Of a DNA stretch of 64,000 bases, positions 34,339-42,964 are shown piece after piece. The translations under genes were made by a program, and so were the position numbers. The first letter of the stretch is position 1, and every line of letters begins with the position of its first letter. The stretch spans positions 62,001-126,000 of the forward strand of contig LARU01000005.1 in NCBI GenBank assembly GCA_001274695.2, read 5' to 3'. The notes under the pieces were generated by a model that was not told where the DNA came from, searched no databases, and saw only the letters and a list, made by a program, of their open reading frames with translations. The stretch is from Azoarcus sp. PA01 (GTDB lineage Bacteria > Pseudomonadota > Gammaproteobacteria > Burkholderiales > Rhodocyclaceae).

Positions 34339-34821
34339 ATGAAAACGCTGCTCGCGGCGACTGAAACGGTGGCCGCGGTCTTCCTGCTGCTGATCGCGCT
34401 ACTCACCACCACCAACGTGCTCAGCCGGGAACTGCTGGGCGTGACGATCCCCGACTGGTTCGACGGTTCCCAGCTGTTGCTGGGCGTCGCGCTGTTCTGG
34501 GGGATGGCGATCGCCAGCTACCGCGGCGGGCACATCTGTGTCGATATCCTCTGGGAGCACCTGGGGCCCCCTAACCGACGCCGGCTGGACATTCTCGCCG
34601 CTGCGGTCTGCGCGGCGTTCCTGCTGCCGCTGGCATGGATGGTATGGGTCAAGGTCGGCGGCGTTGGTACGCAGTCGACCTCGGACCTGCGTCTTCCGCT
34701 GCTGGGCCCCTATGCGATCGCCGCCGCTGGCATAAGTTGCGGCGCCTTGCTGGCCTGTGCACGTCTTATCGAATTGCTGATGAATCACGTTCGAGGCGAG
34801 GAGGAACAGCATGGATCGTGA
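34339..34821 (+). CDS. dctQ: TRAP transporter small permease DctQ
   Basis: A 160-residue membrane protein with four hydrophobic helices (LLAATETVAAVFLLLIALLTTTNVLS, LLLGVALFWGMAIASY, AAAVCAAFLLPLAWMVW, PYAIAAAGISCGALLACA). The GGHICVDILW motif after helix 2 is typical of DctQ. It starts 12 bp after dctP with CGGAGGACACC upstream and overlaps dctM by 11 bases. It is intact, but both of its partners are broken. Confidence 0.85.
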   Translation: MKTLLAATETVAAVFLLLIALLTTTNVLSRELLGVTIPDWFDGSQLLLGVALFWGMAIASYRGGHICVDILWEHLGPPNRRRLDILAAAVCAAFLLPLAWMVWVKVGGVGTQSTSDLRLPLLGPYAIAAAGISCGALLACARLIELLMNHVRGEEEQHGS

Positions 34822-35075
34822 TCTCGTCGCCCTCGGGGGCTTCGTTCTGATGTTCGTGCTGATGGTGCTGCGCATCCCCGTCGGCATTGCGATGGGCGTG
34901 GTCGGCGTACTCGGCTTTGGCGTCCTGTCTGGCGTGGGGCCGGCACTCAACCTGCTCGCCAACGTGCCGCTGTCCGTCGTGACGGACTACAACCTGTCGG
35001 TGATTCCGATGTTCATCCTGATGGGCGCATTTGCGTCAAGTTCGGGCATGAGCCAGGAACTGTTTCATTCTGGCC

Positions 35076-36689
35076 GAGGCTGTGTAAAAACGGTTCAACC
35101 TGCGCTGCCCGGCGTCCGCGTCGGCAGGACTCTTGGCAATTCAAGTCATTCGCTGGCGGCGAGGCGGCGTTATTGAGGACGTAATAGACCTGCTTCAGGC
35201 CCGCATCGCTGCCATCAGTGCCTCGTTTCCCATCAGATTCATTACTCGCTTCAGGTTGTACGCCAGAACGTGCAAACTCATCTCCGTTCGGACGCGTTCG
35301 AGGCCCTTGGTCAGAAAGTGGGTCGCGCCCATCCACGCCTTGAGGGTGCCGAAGGGGTGTTCGACCGTCCGACGTCGGATACGCATACTGTCCGGCGCTT
35401 TATCGAGCCGCGCCTGCATGACCTCCAGCTCTTCCTCATGCACCCAGCGGCTCACACGCCGATAGTCACTCGGGGTGCATTGGTGCTTGAGGGCACATCG
35501 CGGGCAGGATGAGCTCCAGTAGCGATTCATCGTCAGCCTCGCCTCGACTCGCGCAAAGCGCCAGATCAGGCGCTCGCCGGCTGGACAGACGTACTCGTCG
35601 TTGTCACGGTCGTACACGAAGTCTGCCCGGTCGAACCGCCCCTCGGCTTTCGCGTTGGAAGTCGTGCTTTTCGGAACGAGCGGCACGACGCCGGCTTTGT
35701 GGCAGGCGAGGATTTCCTCGCTCTTGAAATAGCCCCGATCGGCGATTGCCGTGAGGTACTCCACTCGCATCGCCTTGCGGGCCTGCTTGCCCATCTTGCT
35801 CAGTTGATCTCGGTCCAGCCCGTCGTTGGTTACCTCGTGGGCGACGATCAGGTGGTTCTTGGTCTCGACGGCCGTCTGCACGTTGTAGCCGACGATGCCC
35901 GTGCCCCGCGTCTTCATCGAGCGGGCGTCGGGATCCGTGAGGGAAACCTGCTTGTCGGGCGCGTTCTCGAGCTGCACGCCGATCGCTTCGAGTTCCTTCA
36001 TTCGCGCCTTCAGCGTCGTAATCTTGTCCTGCAGTCGCTCCTTCTTCGCCTGGGCCACAGCCGGCTCTTGCCGGTCAGCGCTGTCCATCTCGACCAGGTA
36101 GCGCTCGATGCTCGATTCGATCTCTTCCATGCGCCGTTGCAGCTTGGCGCTGGTGAAGTTGCGATCGCGGTTATTGACTGCCTTGAATTTGCTGCCGTCG
36201 ATCGCGACCACCGCTTCGGCGAACAGTCCCAGTTCGCGGCACAGCACGACGAACTGGCGACAGACGCCACGGATGCCCTTCGGATTGTCCTTGCGGAAGT
36301 TGGCGATGGTCTTGAAGTCGGGCGTCAGGCGTCCGATGAGCCACATCAACTCCAGGTTGCGCTGAGCTTCGCGCTCCAGGCGCCGACTCGACTGGATCCG
36401 GTTCAGGTAGCCGTAGATGTAGAGTTTGAGGAGCGCGGCCGGATGGTAGGCGGGGCGTCCGGTGGCCGCTGGATCGACGCCAGCGAAGCCCAGCTTGCGC
36501 AGATCAAGCTCATCGACGAAGACGTCGATCACCCGTACCGGATTTGTCTCGGCGACAAAGTCATCCAGACTCTCGGGTAGTAATGCGCTCTGTGTCCGGC
36601 ACTGTCCTTCGATGAATCGTTTCATGGCACCCGATCACCCTGACAACAATGCCAATATCATGCCATAAGAGGCGTTTTTACACAGCCTC
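35076..36689 (-). mobile_element. IS1182-family insertion sequence, copy 1 (1614 bp)
   Basis: Ends GAGGCTGTGTAAAAACG (left) and the inverted CGTTTTTACACAGCCTC (right). The 4-bp target duplication is GGCC at 35072-35075 and 36690-36693. The transposase is on the minus strand. It is apparently identical to the copy at 57077-58690, which is in the opposite orientation. Confidence 0.93.
35195..36625 (-). CDS. IS1182-family transposase (copy 1)
   Basis: A 476-residue DDE transposase starting MKRFIEGQCRTQSALLPESL. It has the DUF772 N-terminal region (GRPAYHPAALLKLYIYGYLN, LMWLIGRLTPDFKTIANFRK). The catalytic region includes VVAIDGSKFKAVNN, LTAIADRGYFKSEEI and the C-terminal RRRTVEHPFGTLKAWMG. It is full length. 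Confidence 0.95.
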   Translation of the reverse strand: MKRFIEGQCRTQSALLPESLDDFVAETNPVRVIDVFVDELDLRKLGFAGVDPAATGRPAYHPAALLKLYIYGYLNRIQSSRRLEREAQRNLELMWLIGRLTPDFKTIANFRKDNPKGIRGVCRQFVVLCRELGLFAEAVVAIDGSKFKAVNNRDRNFTSAKLQRRMEEIESSIERYLVEMDSADRQEPAVAQAKKERLQDKITTLKARMKELEAIGVQLENAPDKQVSLTDPDARSMKTRGTGIVGYNVQTAVETKNHLIVAHEVTNDGLDRDQLSKMGKQARKAMRVEYLTAIADRGYFKSEEILACHKAGVVPLVPKSTTSNAKAEGRFDRADFVYDRDNDEYVCPAGERLIWRFARVEARLTMNRYWSSSCPRCALKHQCTPSDYRRVSRWVHEEELEVMQARLDKAPDSMRIRRRTVEHPFGTLKAWMGATHFLTKGLERVRTEMSLHVLAYNLKRVMNLMGNEALMAAMRA

Positions 36690-37781
36690 GGCCGAATGTG
36701 GTTCGGACACCGCCGCGGCGGCTTGGCGTACGCGTCCATTGCCGCTTGCGGCGGGTTCGCGGCGATCAACGGCTCGTCGGTGGCGACCGCCGCGACGATG
36801 ACTCAGGTTGCTTTGCCGGAGATGCGCAAGGCGGGTTATGCACCAAGCTTCGCTGCAGGACTCATCGCTGCCGGGGGCACATTGGGCATCATGATTCCGC
36901 CTTCGGTCATCTTCGTACTGTATGGGATCATGACCGACACCGACATTACGCAGCTCTTCGCGGCCGGGGTCGTGCCAGGTTTGCTGGGCGTCCTCTTCTA
37001 CTTCCTTCTGGTGCAGTACCTCGGGTGGCGCAGTCCGGCCAGCATGCCGGTCGGTAAGCGTCATGGCTGGGGCGAGCGCGTGCGTACTTCAGTCGGCCTG
37101 TGGCCCGTGATTCTGCTCTTCGTGTTGGTGCTCGGCGGCGTCTACGCTGGCTACTTCACGGTGCAGGAAGGGGCGGGCGTGGGCGCGATGGGCACGTTGG
37201 CAATCGGGCTGGCGCGGCGGCGCCTCGGCTGGAGGACGATTCGGCAGTCCCTGATTGATTCGCTACGCATCTCGTCGTCGATCATGTTCATCGTCGTCGG
37301 CGCCTTCCTCTTCGGCTATTTCCTCACCATTACGCAGTTCACCCAGAATGCGGTCGAGTTCCTGGTCAATCTGCCGATTGGTGCCTACGGGGTACTGGCG
37401 GTGGTGCTGGTCGGCTACTTCCTGCTCGGCGCGGTGATGGACGAACTGGCGATGGTCCTGCTGACGGTCCCCATCGTGTTTCCGGCGATGATCGAGCTGG
37501 GCTTCGATCCGGTGTGGTTCGGCGTGATCACGGTGATGGCGGTGACCTTCGGGATGATCATGCCACCGGTCGGAATCAACGTCTTCGTCATCAATTCAAT
37601 TGCACGCGACATTCCGCTGGGCAAGGTCTATTCCGGTGTAATGCCGTTCGTGGCGGTTGATGTGGCCAGGCTGGCCATCCTGTGTGCGTTCCCGGTGCTG
37701 TCGCTGTGGCTGCCGCATTTGATTGCATGATGAGCACCGCCGGATCCGTCCGGCGGATCATCCATCGATTCGGGAAAGCAG

Positions 37782-38966
37782 ATGAAGCTGAATGTTGAAA
37801 ATCACCGTCGCGCAGCTCGGCGGGCGCTGCCCCGTTTCGCCTTTGATTACGTGGATGGCGCGGCTGAGCGCAACGACTGCCTGCGCCGCAATGCCGACGA
37901 TCTGTCCCGTCTTGCGCTGCTGCCACGAGTTCTGCGCGACACGGCAACACTCGATACGCGCATCGAAGTCTTCGGCGAGATCTGGCGCCGGCCTTTCGGC
38001 ATCGCGCCGATGGGGTTTAACGGGCTCACCCGCCCGGGCGGCGACTGCATGCTCGCGCGTGCGGCGGCTGATGCGGGCGTTCCTTTCGTGCTCTCGACCG
38101 CATCGAATGAGCGATTGGAGAAGGTTGCCGAGCCGCAGCGCGCGTTGAACTGGATGCAGCTCTATGTCATGCGCGAACGCAGCATCGCCGAGCAGATGGT
38201 ACGCAGGGCTAAGGCGAGCGGTTATGGCGCCCTGGTGCTCACGGTTGATGTGCCGGTCAGCGGGTACCGCGAGCGCGACGTGCGCAACGGTTTCCAGCTG
38301 CCGTTCCGACCGACTCCGGCCACGCTCGCGGACTTGGCCATGCACCCGCGGTGGTTGTGGCGCTTCTTGCGCAGCGGCATGCCGGCTTTCGTCAATCTCG
38401 CCGAGCGCGAAGGCGAAGATTCGCTGGCGCTGCAGGCGGCGCTCCTGAGCCGCGAGATGGACCGCAGCCTGTCGTGGGACTGTCTCGGCTGGCTGCGCCG
38501 GCTGTGGGACGGCCCGCTGGTGCTGAAGGGCATCTTGCATCCCGAGGATGCGCGTGAAGCGGTCGCACGCGGCATCGACGGACTGATCGTCTCCAACCAT
38601 GGCGGCCGACAGCTCGACGGAGCAGCATCGACAATTGGCGCCGTGACACGGGTGCTCGATGCGGTGGAAGGACGCATTCCGGTTTTCGTCGACAGCGGTT
38701 TTCGCAGCGGCCTCGATGTCGCGAAGGCCCTCGCGATGGGGGCACGAGCCGTCTTTCTCGGACGCCCATTGTTGTATGGATTGGCCAATGATGGCGAAGC
38801 GGGCGCAAGCACCATACTGGGACTGATCGGCACGGAGCTTGAGCGGGCGATGATTCTGTCGGGTGCAAGCCGAGTTGAGGGGCTGGATCGGGGGTGCCTG
38901 GTTCGGGTTGATGACTATTGGTGTAACGCGGGATTGTCGCGTCCGAACCGTGCAAAGGAGAAATGA
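37782..38966 (+). CDS. mdlB: FMN-dependent alpha-hydroxy-acid (mandelate) dehydrogenase
   Basis: A 394-residue TIM-barrel flavoprotein. Motifs in order: FDYVDGAAE, FGIAPMGFNGL, STASNERLE, WMQLYVMRER, LTVDVPVSGYRERD, VLKGI, the catalytic His in SNHGGRQLDGA, then DSGFRSGLDVAKALAMGA and FLGRPLLYG. Length and the LTVDVPVSGYRERD loop fit (S)-mandelate dehydrogenase and its close relatives, which oxidise mandelate to phenylglyoxylate. Lactate or glycolate oxidases are the alternatives. A neighbouring mandelate-racemase homologue supports mandelate. It follows dctM by about 50 bp and appears intact. Confidence 0.8.
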   Translation: MKLNVENHRRAARRALPRFAFDYVDGAAERNDCLRRNADDLSRLALLPRVLRDTATLDTRIEVFGEIWRRPFGIAPMGFNGLTRPGGDCMLARAAADAGVPFVLSTASNERLEKVAEPQRALNWMQLYVMRERSIAEQMVRRAKASGYGALVLTVDVPVSGYRERDVRNGFQLPFRPTPATLADLAMHPRWLWRFLRSGMPAFVNLAEREGEDSLALQAALLSREMDRSLSWDCLGWLRRLWDGPLVLKGILHPEDAREAVARGIDGLIVSNHGGRQLDGAASTIGAVTRVLDAVEGRIPVFVDSGFRSGLDVAKALAMGARAVFLGRPLLYGLANDGEAGASTILGLIGTELERAMILSGASRVEGLDRGCLVRVDDYWCNAGLSRPNRAKEK

Positions 38967-39001
38967 TGGTGGAACTTGCGTCACTTCAAGGAGCGGCCTG
39001 A

Positions 39002-40064
39002 GTGGAGCGAGTCGTCGCGCGCACTGTGAATGTGCCGTTGGAATACCCCGTGCGCACGAGCGTCGGCGGCGTTGCCACTTCGCCCCTGTACTGATCGATC
39101 TGCACTTGGACAACGGGATCGTCGGACATGCATATGTCTTCACCTACACCCCCCTCGCACTCGAAAGCACGCAGAATCTGGTGCAGTCGCTCGGCGACGA
39201 ACTCGTCGGTCAGACACTCGCCCCTGTGGAGTTCGAGACCCTATTCGCGCGCCGCCTGCGGCTACTCGGCCGCACTGGCCTCGTCACGATCGCCTGCGCC
39301 GGCTTGGACATGGCAACCTGGGACGCGCTCGCCAAGTTGCATGACTTGCCGTTGGCCGCATTGCTCGACGGACGTGTGAAGCCGGTCCCTGCCTACGACA
39401 GTCATAACATGGATGGCGAGGAAATTGGTCTTCTGCGTGCCGGTCGTGCCATGGAGGCGGGATTGCGGGCGATCAAGATGAAGATCGGCTACCGCGACCT
39501 TGCCGAGGATTGCCACATCGTGGAGCTGATCCAGCGCCAGATCGGCGACGACATCGCGTTGATGGTGGATTGCAACCAGTCGCTGTCCGTGCCCGAAGTG
39601 ATGCACCGCATCCGTACGTTGCAGCCTTATGGGCTCGCCTGGGTGGAAGAGCCAACACTGCAGGAGGACTACGCTGGCCACGCACGGATTCGCGCTACAG
39701 GGGGCATGCCCATACAAATGGGCGAGAACTGGTGCGGAGTGGGAGAAATGCAGTGGGCGCTCGATGCCAATGCGTGTGACCTAGTCATGCCGGACGTGAT
39801 GAAGATCGGCGAAATGGCTGGTCGGCTGAAGGCGGCGACGCTGGCTGAACTGCGAGGCCTACCGATGTCGAGCCACATCTTCCAGGAGATCAGTGCGCAC
39901 CTGCTGGCGGTGACGCCAACAGCACACTGGCTGGAGCGGATGGGCCTTGCCGACCGCATCCTGCGGGACCCTTGCAATTCGAGAATGAGTCCGCCGTTGT
40001 GTCCGACGCCCCTGGTACCGGAGTGTCTTGGAAGGAGTCGGAGGTGGCGCGTGACCTCGCGTAA
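39002..40064 (+). pseudogene. mdlA: mandelate racemase homologue with two frameshifts
   Basis: It starts from GTG 39002 (AAGGAG upstream), reads VERVVARTVNVPLEYPVRTS, and hits a stop at ATSPLY. Adding one base near 39090 restores SPLVLIDLHLDNGIVGHAY and a long frame. A second missing base near 39974 restores the C-terminal end LQFENESAVVSDAPGTGVSW to a stop at 40064. All catalytic residues of mandelate racemase are present: K-x-K in RAIKMKIGY, metal ligands in MVDCNQSL, WVEEPTLQ and MGENW, Asp in MPDVMKIG, His in SSHIFQEISAH and Glu in HWLERM. It would be about 353 residues. Either it is a recent pseudogene or two bases were lost in sequencing. Confidence 0.85.
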
Positions 40065-40509
40065 CGAAGTGTGCCTACGGGCCGCGTGTTCCGGATTCTG
40101 TTGCGCACGCCTGCGGGTCGTTTTTGGGCGCCCTGTAGCCGCCAACCAAGGGACGTCGATTCTTTGTTTGTGTGAGCGTCGCGGTTCACCCGCGGCTCGG
40201 CGCCCCTCAGCCGTGTTCGGTAATTATGCCGCCAGGCCGTCGCGCGCGTGCCTTAGAGCGCGTACGGTCAGGGATGGCCGCGCTTTGTCGCGCCGATCGG
40301 CAGCCGCTATTTGATGATCCGCGGGGATATGAGTGGCTCGACCCGATTCGTCTGCTAGGCGGTGACGATCTCAGTGAGAACGAGCTGGCGGTGGTGGACA
40401 AACCGGCGCAGCGTGAGGATCTCGCCAAGCATATACAACCATCCGCGAGTCGATCCATACGGCCAGCTCGGGCCCGCTATGCGGCATACTGTCATCGCGG
40501 ATAAAGTCG
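40065..40509. other. gap without a recognised gene
   Basis: About 445 bp between the racemase homologue and the trbA control region. Open frames run through parts of it, but none has a convincing start or recognisable motif. It probably holds the joint between the catabolic DNA and the conjugation operon. Confidence 0.4.
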
Positions 40510-40533
40510 GTATAGGTATAGCTATACTTATAC
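40510..40533. promoter_or_regulatory. palindromic operator upstream of trbA
   Basis: GTATAG-GTATAGCTATAC-TTATAC is a 24-base near-perfect palindrome. Its core GTATAGCTATAC resembles the IncP KorA operator (GTTTAGCTAAAC) with two changes. It stands 60-85 bp before the trbA frame, close to a KorB site. Confidence 0.55.
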
Positions 40534-40548
40534 AACCAGTCAAAGATT

Positions 40549-40561
40549 TTTAGCGGCTAAA
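40549..40561. promoter_or_regulatory. KorB operator (perfect), upstream of trbA
   Basis: TTTAGCGGCTAAA equals the 13-bp IncP-1 KorB operator consensus TTTAGCSGCTAAA. The dyad even extends one base on each side (TTTTAGCGGCTAAAA). Confidence 0.85.
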
Positions 40562-40594
40562 ATTAAGAACACGCAGATAAGAGGCCGGAAGCCC

Positions 40595-40957
40595 TTGTAC
40601 AACTACATTTTCTTCACGAACATGCTGCGCGTCCTTGACGAACTGCACATGACTAAGCAGGAGCTGGCGGATAAGTCGGGCGTTTCCATCTCTTTCCTCT
40701 CCGATATCACCACCGGCAAGGGCAACCCTTCATTGAAGGTGATGGAGGACATTGCCAAGGCGTTGCAAACGCCACTTCCGCTAATGTTGGAATCGACAGA
40801 CTTGGACCCGGCCTCCTTGGAAGCCTTGGCTGGTGAAAAGGTAGCCAGCAGTCTCCCACCCGGCTATGTGCGGGTAGCGGTGGTACTACCGGAGCATCAA
40901 GCGTTCATCGTGAAAAAGTGGGCCGAAACGGCCCGGAAGAAGCTTACGAAGGCGTAA
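40595..40957 (+). CDS. trbA: TrbA, transcriptional regulator of conjugation genes
   Basis: A 120-residue protein starting MYNYIFFTNMLRVLDELHMT (TTG or ATG-type start; the N-terminus fits IncP TrbA). A Cro/CI-type helix-turn-helix spans about 10-65 (MTKQELADKSGVSISFLSDI). The C-terminal PPGYVRVAVVLPEHQAFIVKKW is shared by TrbA and KorA and serves as dimerisation domain. TrbA represses the trb and tra promoters in IncP plasmids. The annotated start is a TTG at 40595; no ATG precedes the motif. Confidence 0.9.
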   Translation: MYNYIFFTNMLRVLDELHMTKQELADKSGVSISFLSDITTGKGNPSLKVMEDIAKALQTPLPLMLESTDLDPASLEALAGEKVASSLPPGYVRVAVVLPEHQAFIVKKWAETARKKLTKA

Positions 40958-40998
40958 CGCCAGAAAGGCAAGGCAACACGAAAGTCTGAAAGCCGCAT

Positions 40999-41011
40999 TT
41001 TAGCGGCTAAA
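40999..41011. promoter_or_regulatory. KorB operator (perfect), between trbA and trbB
   Basis: A second TTTAGCGGCTAAA, 42 bp after the trbA stop and about 240 bp before trbB. It fits KorB control of the trbB promoter. Confidence 0.85.
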
Positions 41012-41139
41012 GCGCGCCGGGGGCCCGATCCTGGAACCCCACGTCCACAGCAAATCCCACAGAAACACGTGGTGGCACCCCCCGGGTGCTTTGTCGGATT
41101 CTTCCCTCATTTTGCCCTAATCATGTCGCGTAACCGACA

Positions 41140-41204
41140 GAAACGATTTCGTCAAATCGTTTCAATTCGTTTCCCTTTCGACATAAATATATTTCGATAT
41201 ATCG
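41140..41204. promoter_or_regulatory. trbB promoter region with inverted repeats
   Basis: GAAACGATTT (41140-41149), CGTC, AAATCGTTTC (41154-41163) is a perfect 10-bp inverted repeat. It is followed by an AT-rich stretch with the palindrome CGATATATCG (41195-41204). Both lie 48-112 bp before trbB and are candidate TrbA operator or promoter elements. Confidence 0.5.
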
Positions 41205-41251
41205 TTCAGTGCTAGGATCCAGAGAAATGACATCCTAGGCAGGCGGAAACG

Positions 41252-42211
41252 ATGACCGAGCACAAGGAAGCGATCAGCATAAAGGAACGTGCGAAGCGCA
41301 AGCTCGAACGAGACATGGGGCCGGAGTTCCTTGCCGCGCTGAGCGACCCCAAGACCGTCGAAATCATGCTCAATGCCGACGGCAAACTGTGGCAGGAAAA
41401 ATTGGGTGAGCCGATGCACTGCATCGGCTCAATGCGCGTTGCGCAGGCGCAGGCGATCATCGAGACCATCGCCGGCTACCACGGCAAGGAAGTCACGCGC
41501 CAGAAGCCGATCCTCGAAGGCGAATTGCCCTTGGACGGCTCACGCTTCGCTGGCCAGATCCCTCCAGTAGTGCCCGCCCCGATCTTTGCCATTCGTAAGA
41601 AGGCCGTCGCCATCTTCACCCTCGAGCAGTACGTCGAAAGCGGCGTGATGACCGCTGGGCAGCGCGACGTGCTGATTGAGGCAGTCCGCGCGCATCGCAA
41701 CGTCCTCGTGATCGGCGGGACCGGCAGCGGCAAGACCACGTTGGTGAACGCCCTCATCAACCAAATGGTGATCAATGACCCGACCGAGCGGGTTTTCATC
41801 ATCGAGGACACCGGAGAAATTCAGTGCGCCGCCGAGAACTACGTCCAGTACCACACCAGCCTCGACGTGAGCATGACGGCGCTGCTCAAAACCACCCTGC
41901 GTATGCGTCCCGACCGAATCCTGGTCGGAGAGGTACGCGGTCCCGAAGCCCTTGATCTCTTGATGGCCTGGAACACCGGTCATGAAGGAGGTGCCGCCAC
42001 CCTTCACGCCAACAATGCGAAAGCCGGCCTTGATCGGCTCGCAATGCTCATCAGCATGCATTCCGACTCTCCCAAGCCCATCGAACCGCTCATCGGCCAA
42101 GCGGTTCATGTGGTCGTCCACATCGCCCGATCCGAAGGCGGCCGCCGCGTCCAGGAAATTATCGAGGTATCGGGTTTCGACCACGGCCGCTACATCACCA
42201 AAGCGCTTTAA
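41252..42211 (+). CDS. trbB: TrbB, conjugation ATPase (VirB11 family)
   Basis: A 319-residue hexameric secretion ATPase. Walker A is GGTGSGKT (155-162), followed by [11 protein letters not shown] and the VirB11-type [17 protein letters not shown], with [14 protein letters not shown]. It energises pilus assembly and DNA transfer at the inner membrane. An AGGCGGAAACG lies before the ATG. It is the first gene of a continuous trbB-N transcript. Confidence 0.95.
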   Translation: MTEHKEAISIKERAKRKLERDMGPEFLAALSDPKTVEIMLNADGKLWQEKLGEPMHCIGSMRVAQAQAIIETIAGYHGKEVTRQKPILEGELPLDGSRFAGQIPPVVPAPIFAIRKKAVAIFTLEQYVESGVMTAGQRDVLIEAVRAHRNVLVIGGTGSGKTTLVNALINQMVINDPTERVFIIEDTGEIQCAAENYVQYHTSLDVSMTALLKTTLRMRPDRILVGEVRGPEALDLLMAWNTGHEGGAATLHANNAKAGLDRLAMLISMHSDSPKPIEPLIGQAVHVVVHIARSEGGRRVQEIIEVSGFDHGRYITKAL

Positions 42212-42224
42212 AGGAGTAACCCCC

Positions 42225-42650
42225 ATGCAAGTCGCAGTGCCCTCGTTCCGCCTCGATCGCAACGCCGTCTTCTATCTCGGTCTGCTCGCTCTTCTGGCCT
42301 TCTTCCTGCTGGCGCCGCATTCGGCCTTCGCCTCTGAAGGAACGGGCGGTTCGCTCCCGTATGAGAGTTGGCTGACCAACCTCCGCAACTCCGTCACCGG
42401 TCCGGTCGCGTTCACACTGGCCCTCATCGGCATCGTCGTTGCCGGCGGCATCCTGATCTTCGGCGGAGAACTCAACGGCTTCTTCCGCACCTTGATCTTC
42501 ATCGTCCTGGTCATGGCCCTGCTGGTCGGGGCGCAAAACATGATGAGCACCTTCTTCGGGCGTGGCGCGGAAATCGCGGCTGCGTCCGATGACACGATCC
42601 AGCACGCCAAGCTGGCCGCCTCGGTGGTCCTCAACAAGCAGGCTGGATAA
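42225..42650 (+). CDS. trbC: TrbC, conjugative pilin precursor
   Basis: A 141-residue prepilin from the ATG at 42225 (AAAGGAG upstream). A long signal-like N-terminus ends at [11 protein letters not shown], followed by two hydrophobic helices ([21 protein letters not shown] and [19 protein letters not shown]), as in IncP TrbC that is cyclised by TraF. The C-terminal tail would be removed on maturation. traF is not in the window. Confidence 0.92.
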   Translation: MQVAVPSFRLDRNAVFYLGLLALLAFFLLAPHSAFASEGTGGSLPYESWLTNLRNSVTGPVAFTLALIGIVVAGGILIFGGELNGFFRTLIFIVLVMALLVGAQNMMSTFFGRGAEIAAASDDTIQHAKLAASVVLNKQAG

Positions 42651-42652
42651 AC

Positions 42653-42964
42653 ATGGCCCTGCGCACCATTCCCATTCGCCGGGCCGGTAACCGAGAAAAC
42701 CTGTTCATGGGCGGGGATCGTGAGCTCGTGATGTTCTCGGGGCTGCTGGCCGGGGCACTGATTTTCAGCGCGCAAGAAATCAGGGCAACGGTGTTCGGGA
42801 TTGCCTTGTGGTTCGGGGCGCTCTTCGTTCTCCGCCTCATGGCGAAGGGCGATCCGAAGATGCGCCACGTCTACCTGCGGCACCGCCGCTACAAGGCGTA
42901 TTACCCCCCGCGCTCGACGCCCTTCCGGGAAAACACGACAAGCCAAGGGAAGCAATACAAATGA
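42653..42964 (+). CDS. trbD: TrbD, inner-membrane conjugation protein (VirB3 family)
   Basis: A 103-residue protein starting MALRTIPIRRAGNRENLFMGG. Two membrane helices follow (LVMFSGLLAGALIFSA and TVFGIALWFGALFVLRLMA) and a C-terminal DPKMRHVYLRHRRYKAYYPP. It shares ATGA with trbE (42961-42964). Confidence 0.93.
   Translation: MALRTIPIRRAGNRENLFMGGDRELVMFSGLLAGALIFSAQEIRATVFGIALWFGALFVLRLMAKGDPKMRHVYLRHRRYKAYYPPRSTPFRENTTSQGKQYK

Larger units (their letters stand above)
34811..37730 (+). pseudogene. dctM: TRAP transporter large permease DctM split by IS1182-type copy 1
   Basis: The 5' part (34811-35075) encodes residues 1-88. The rest continues at 36694-37730. Removal of the IS and one GGCC gives a continuous frame ELFHSGR-MWFGHRRGGLAYASIAACGG and a 433-residue protein, normal for DctM. 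Family motifs include GSSVATAATMTQVALPEM, AAGGTLGIMIPPSVIFVLYG and MIMPPVGINVFVIN. About twelve membrane helices are expected. The transporter cannot work in this state unless the IS excises. Confidence 0.9.
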
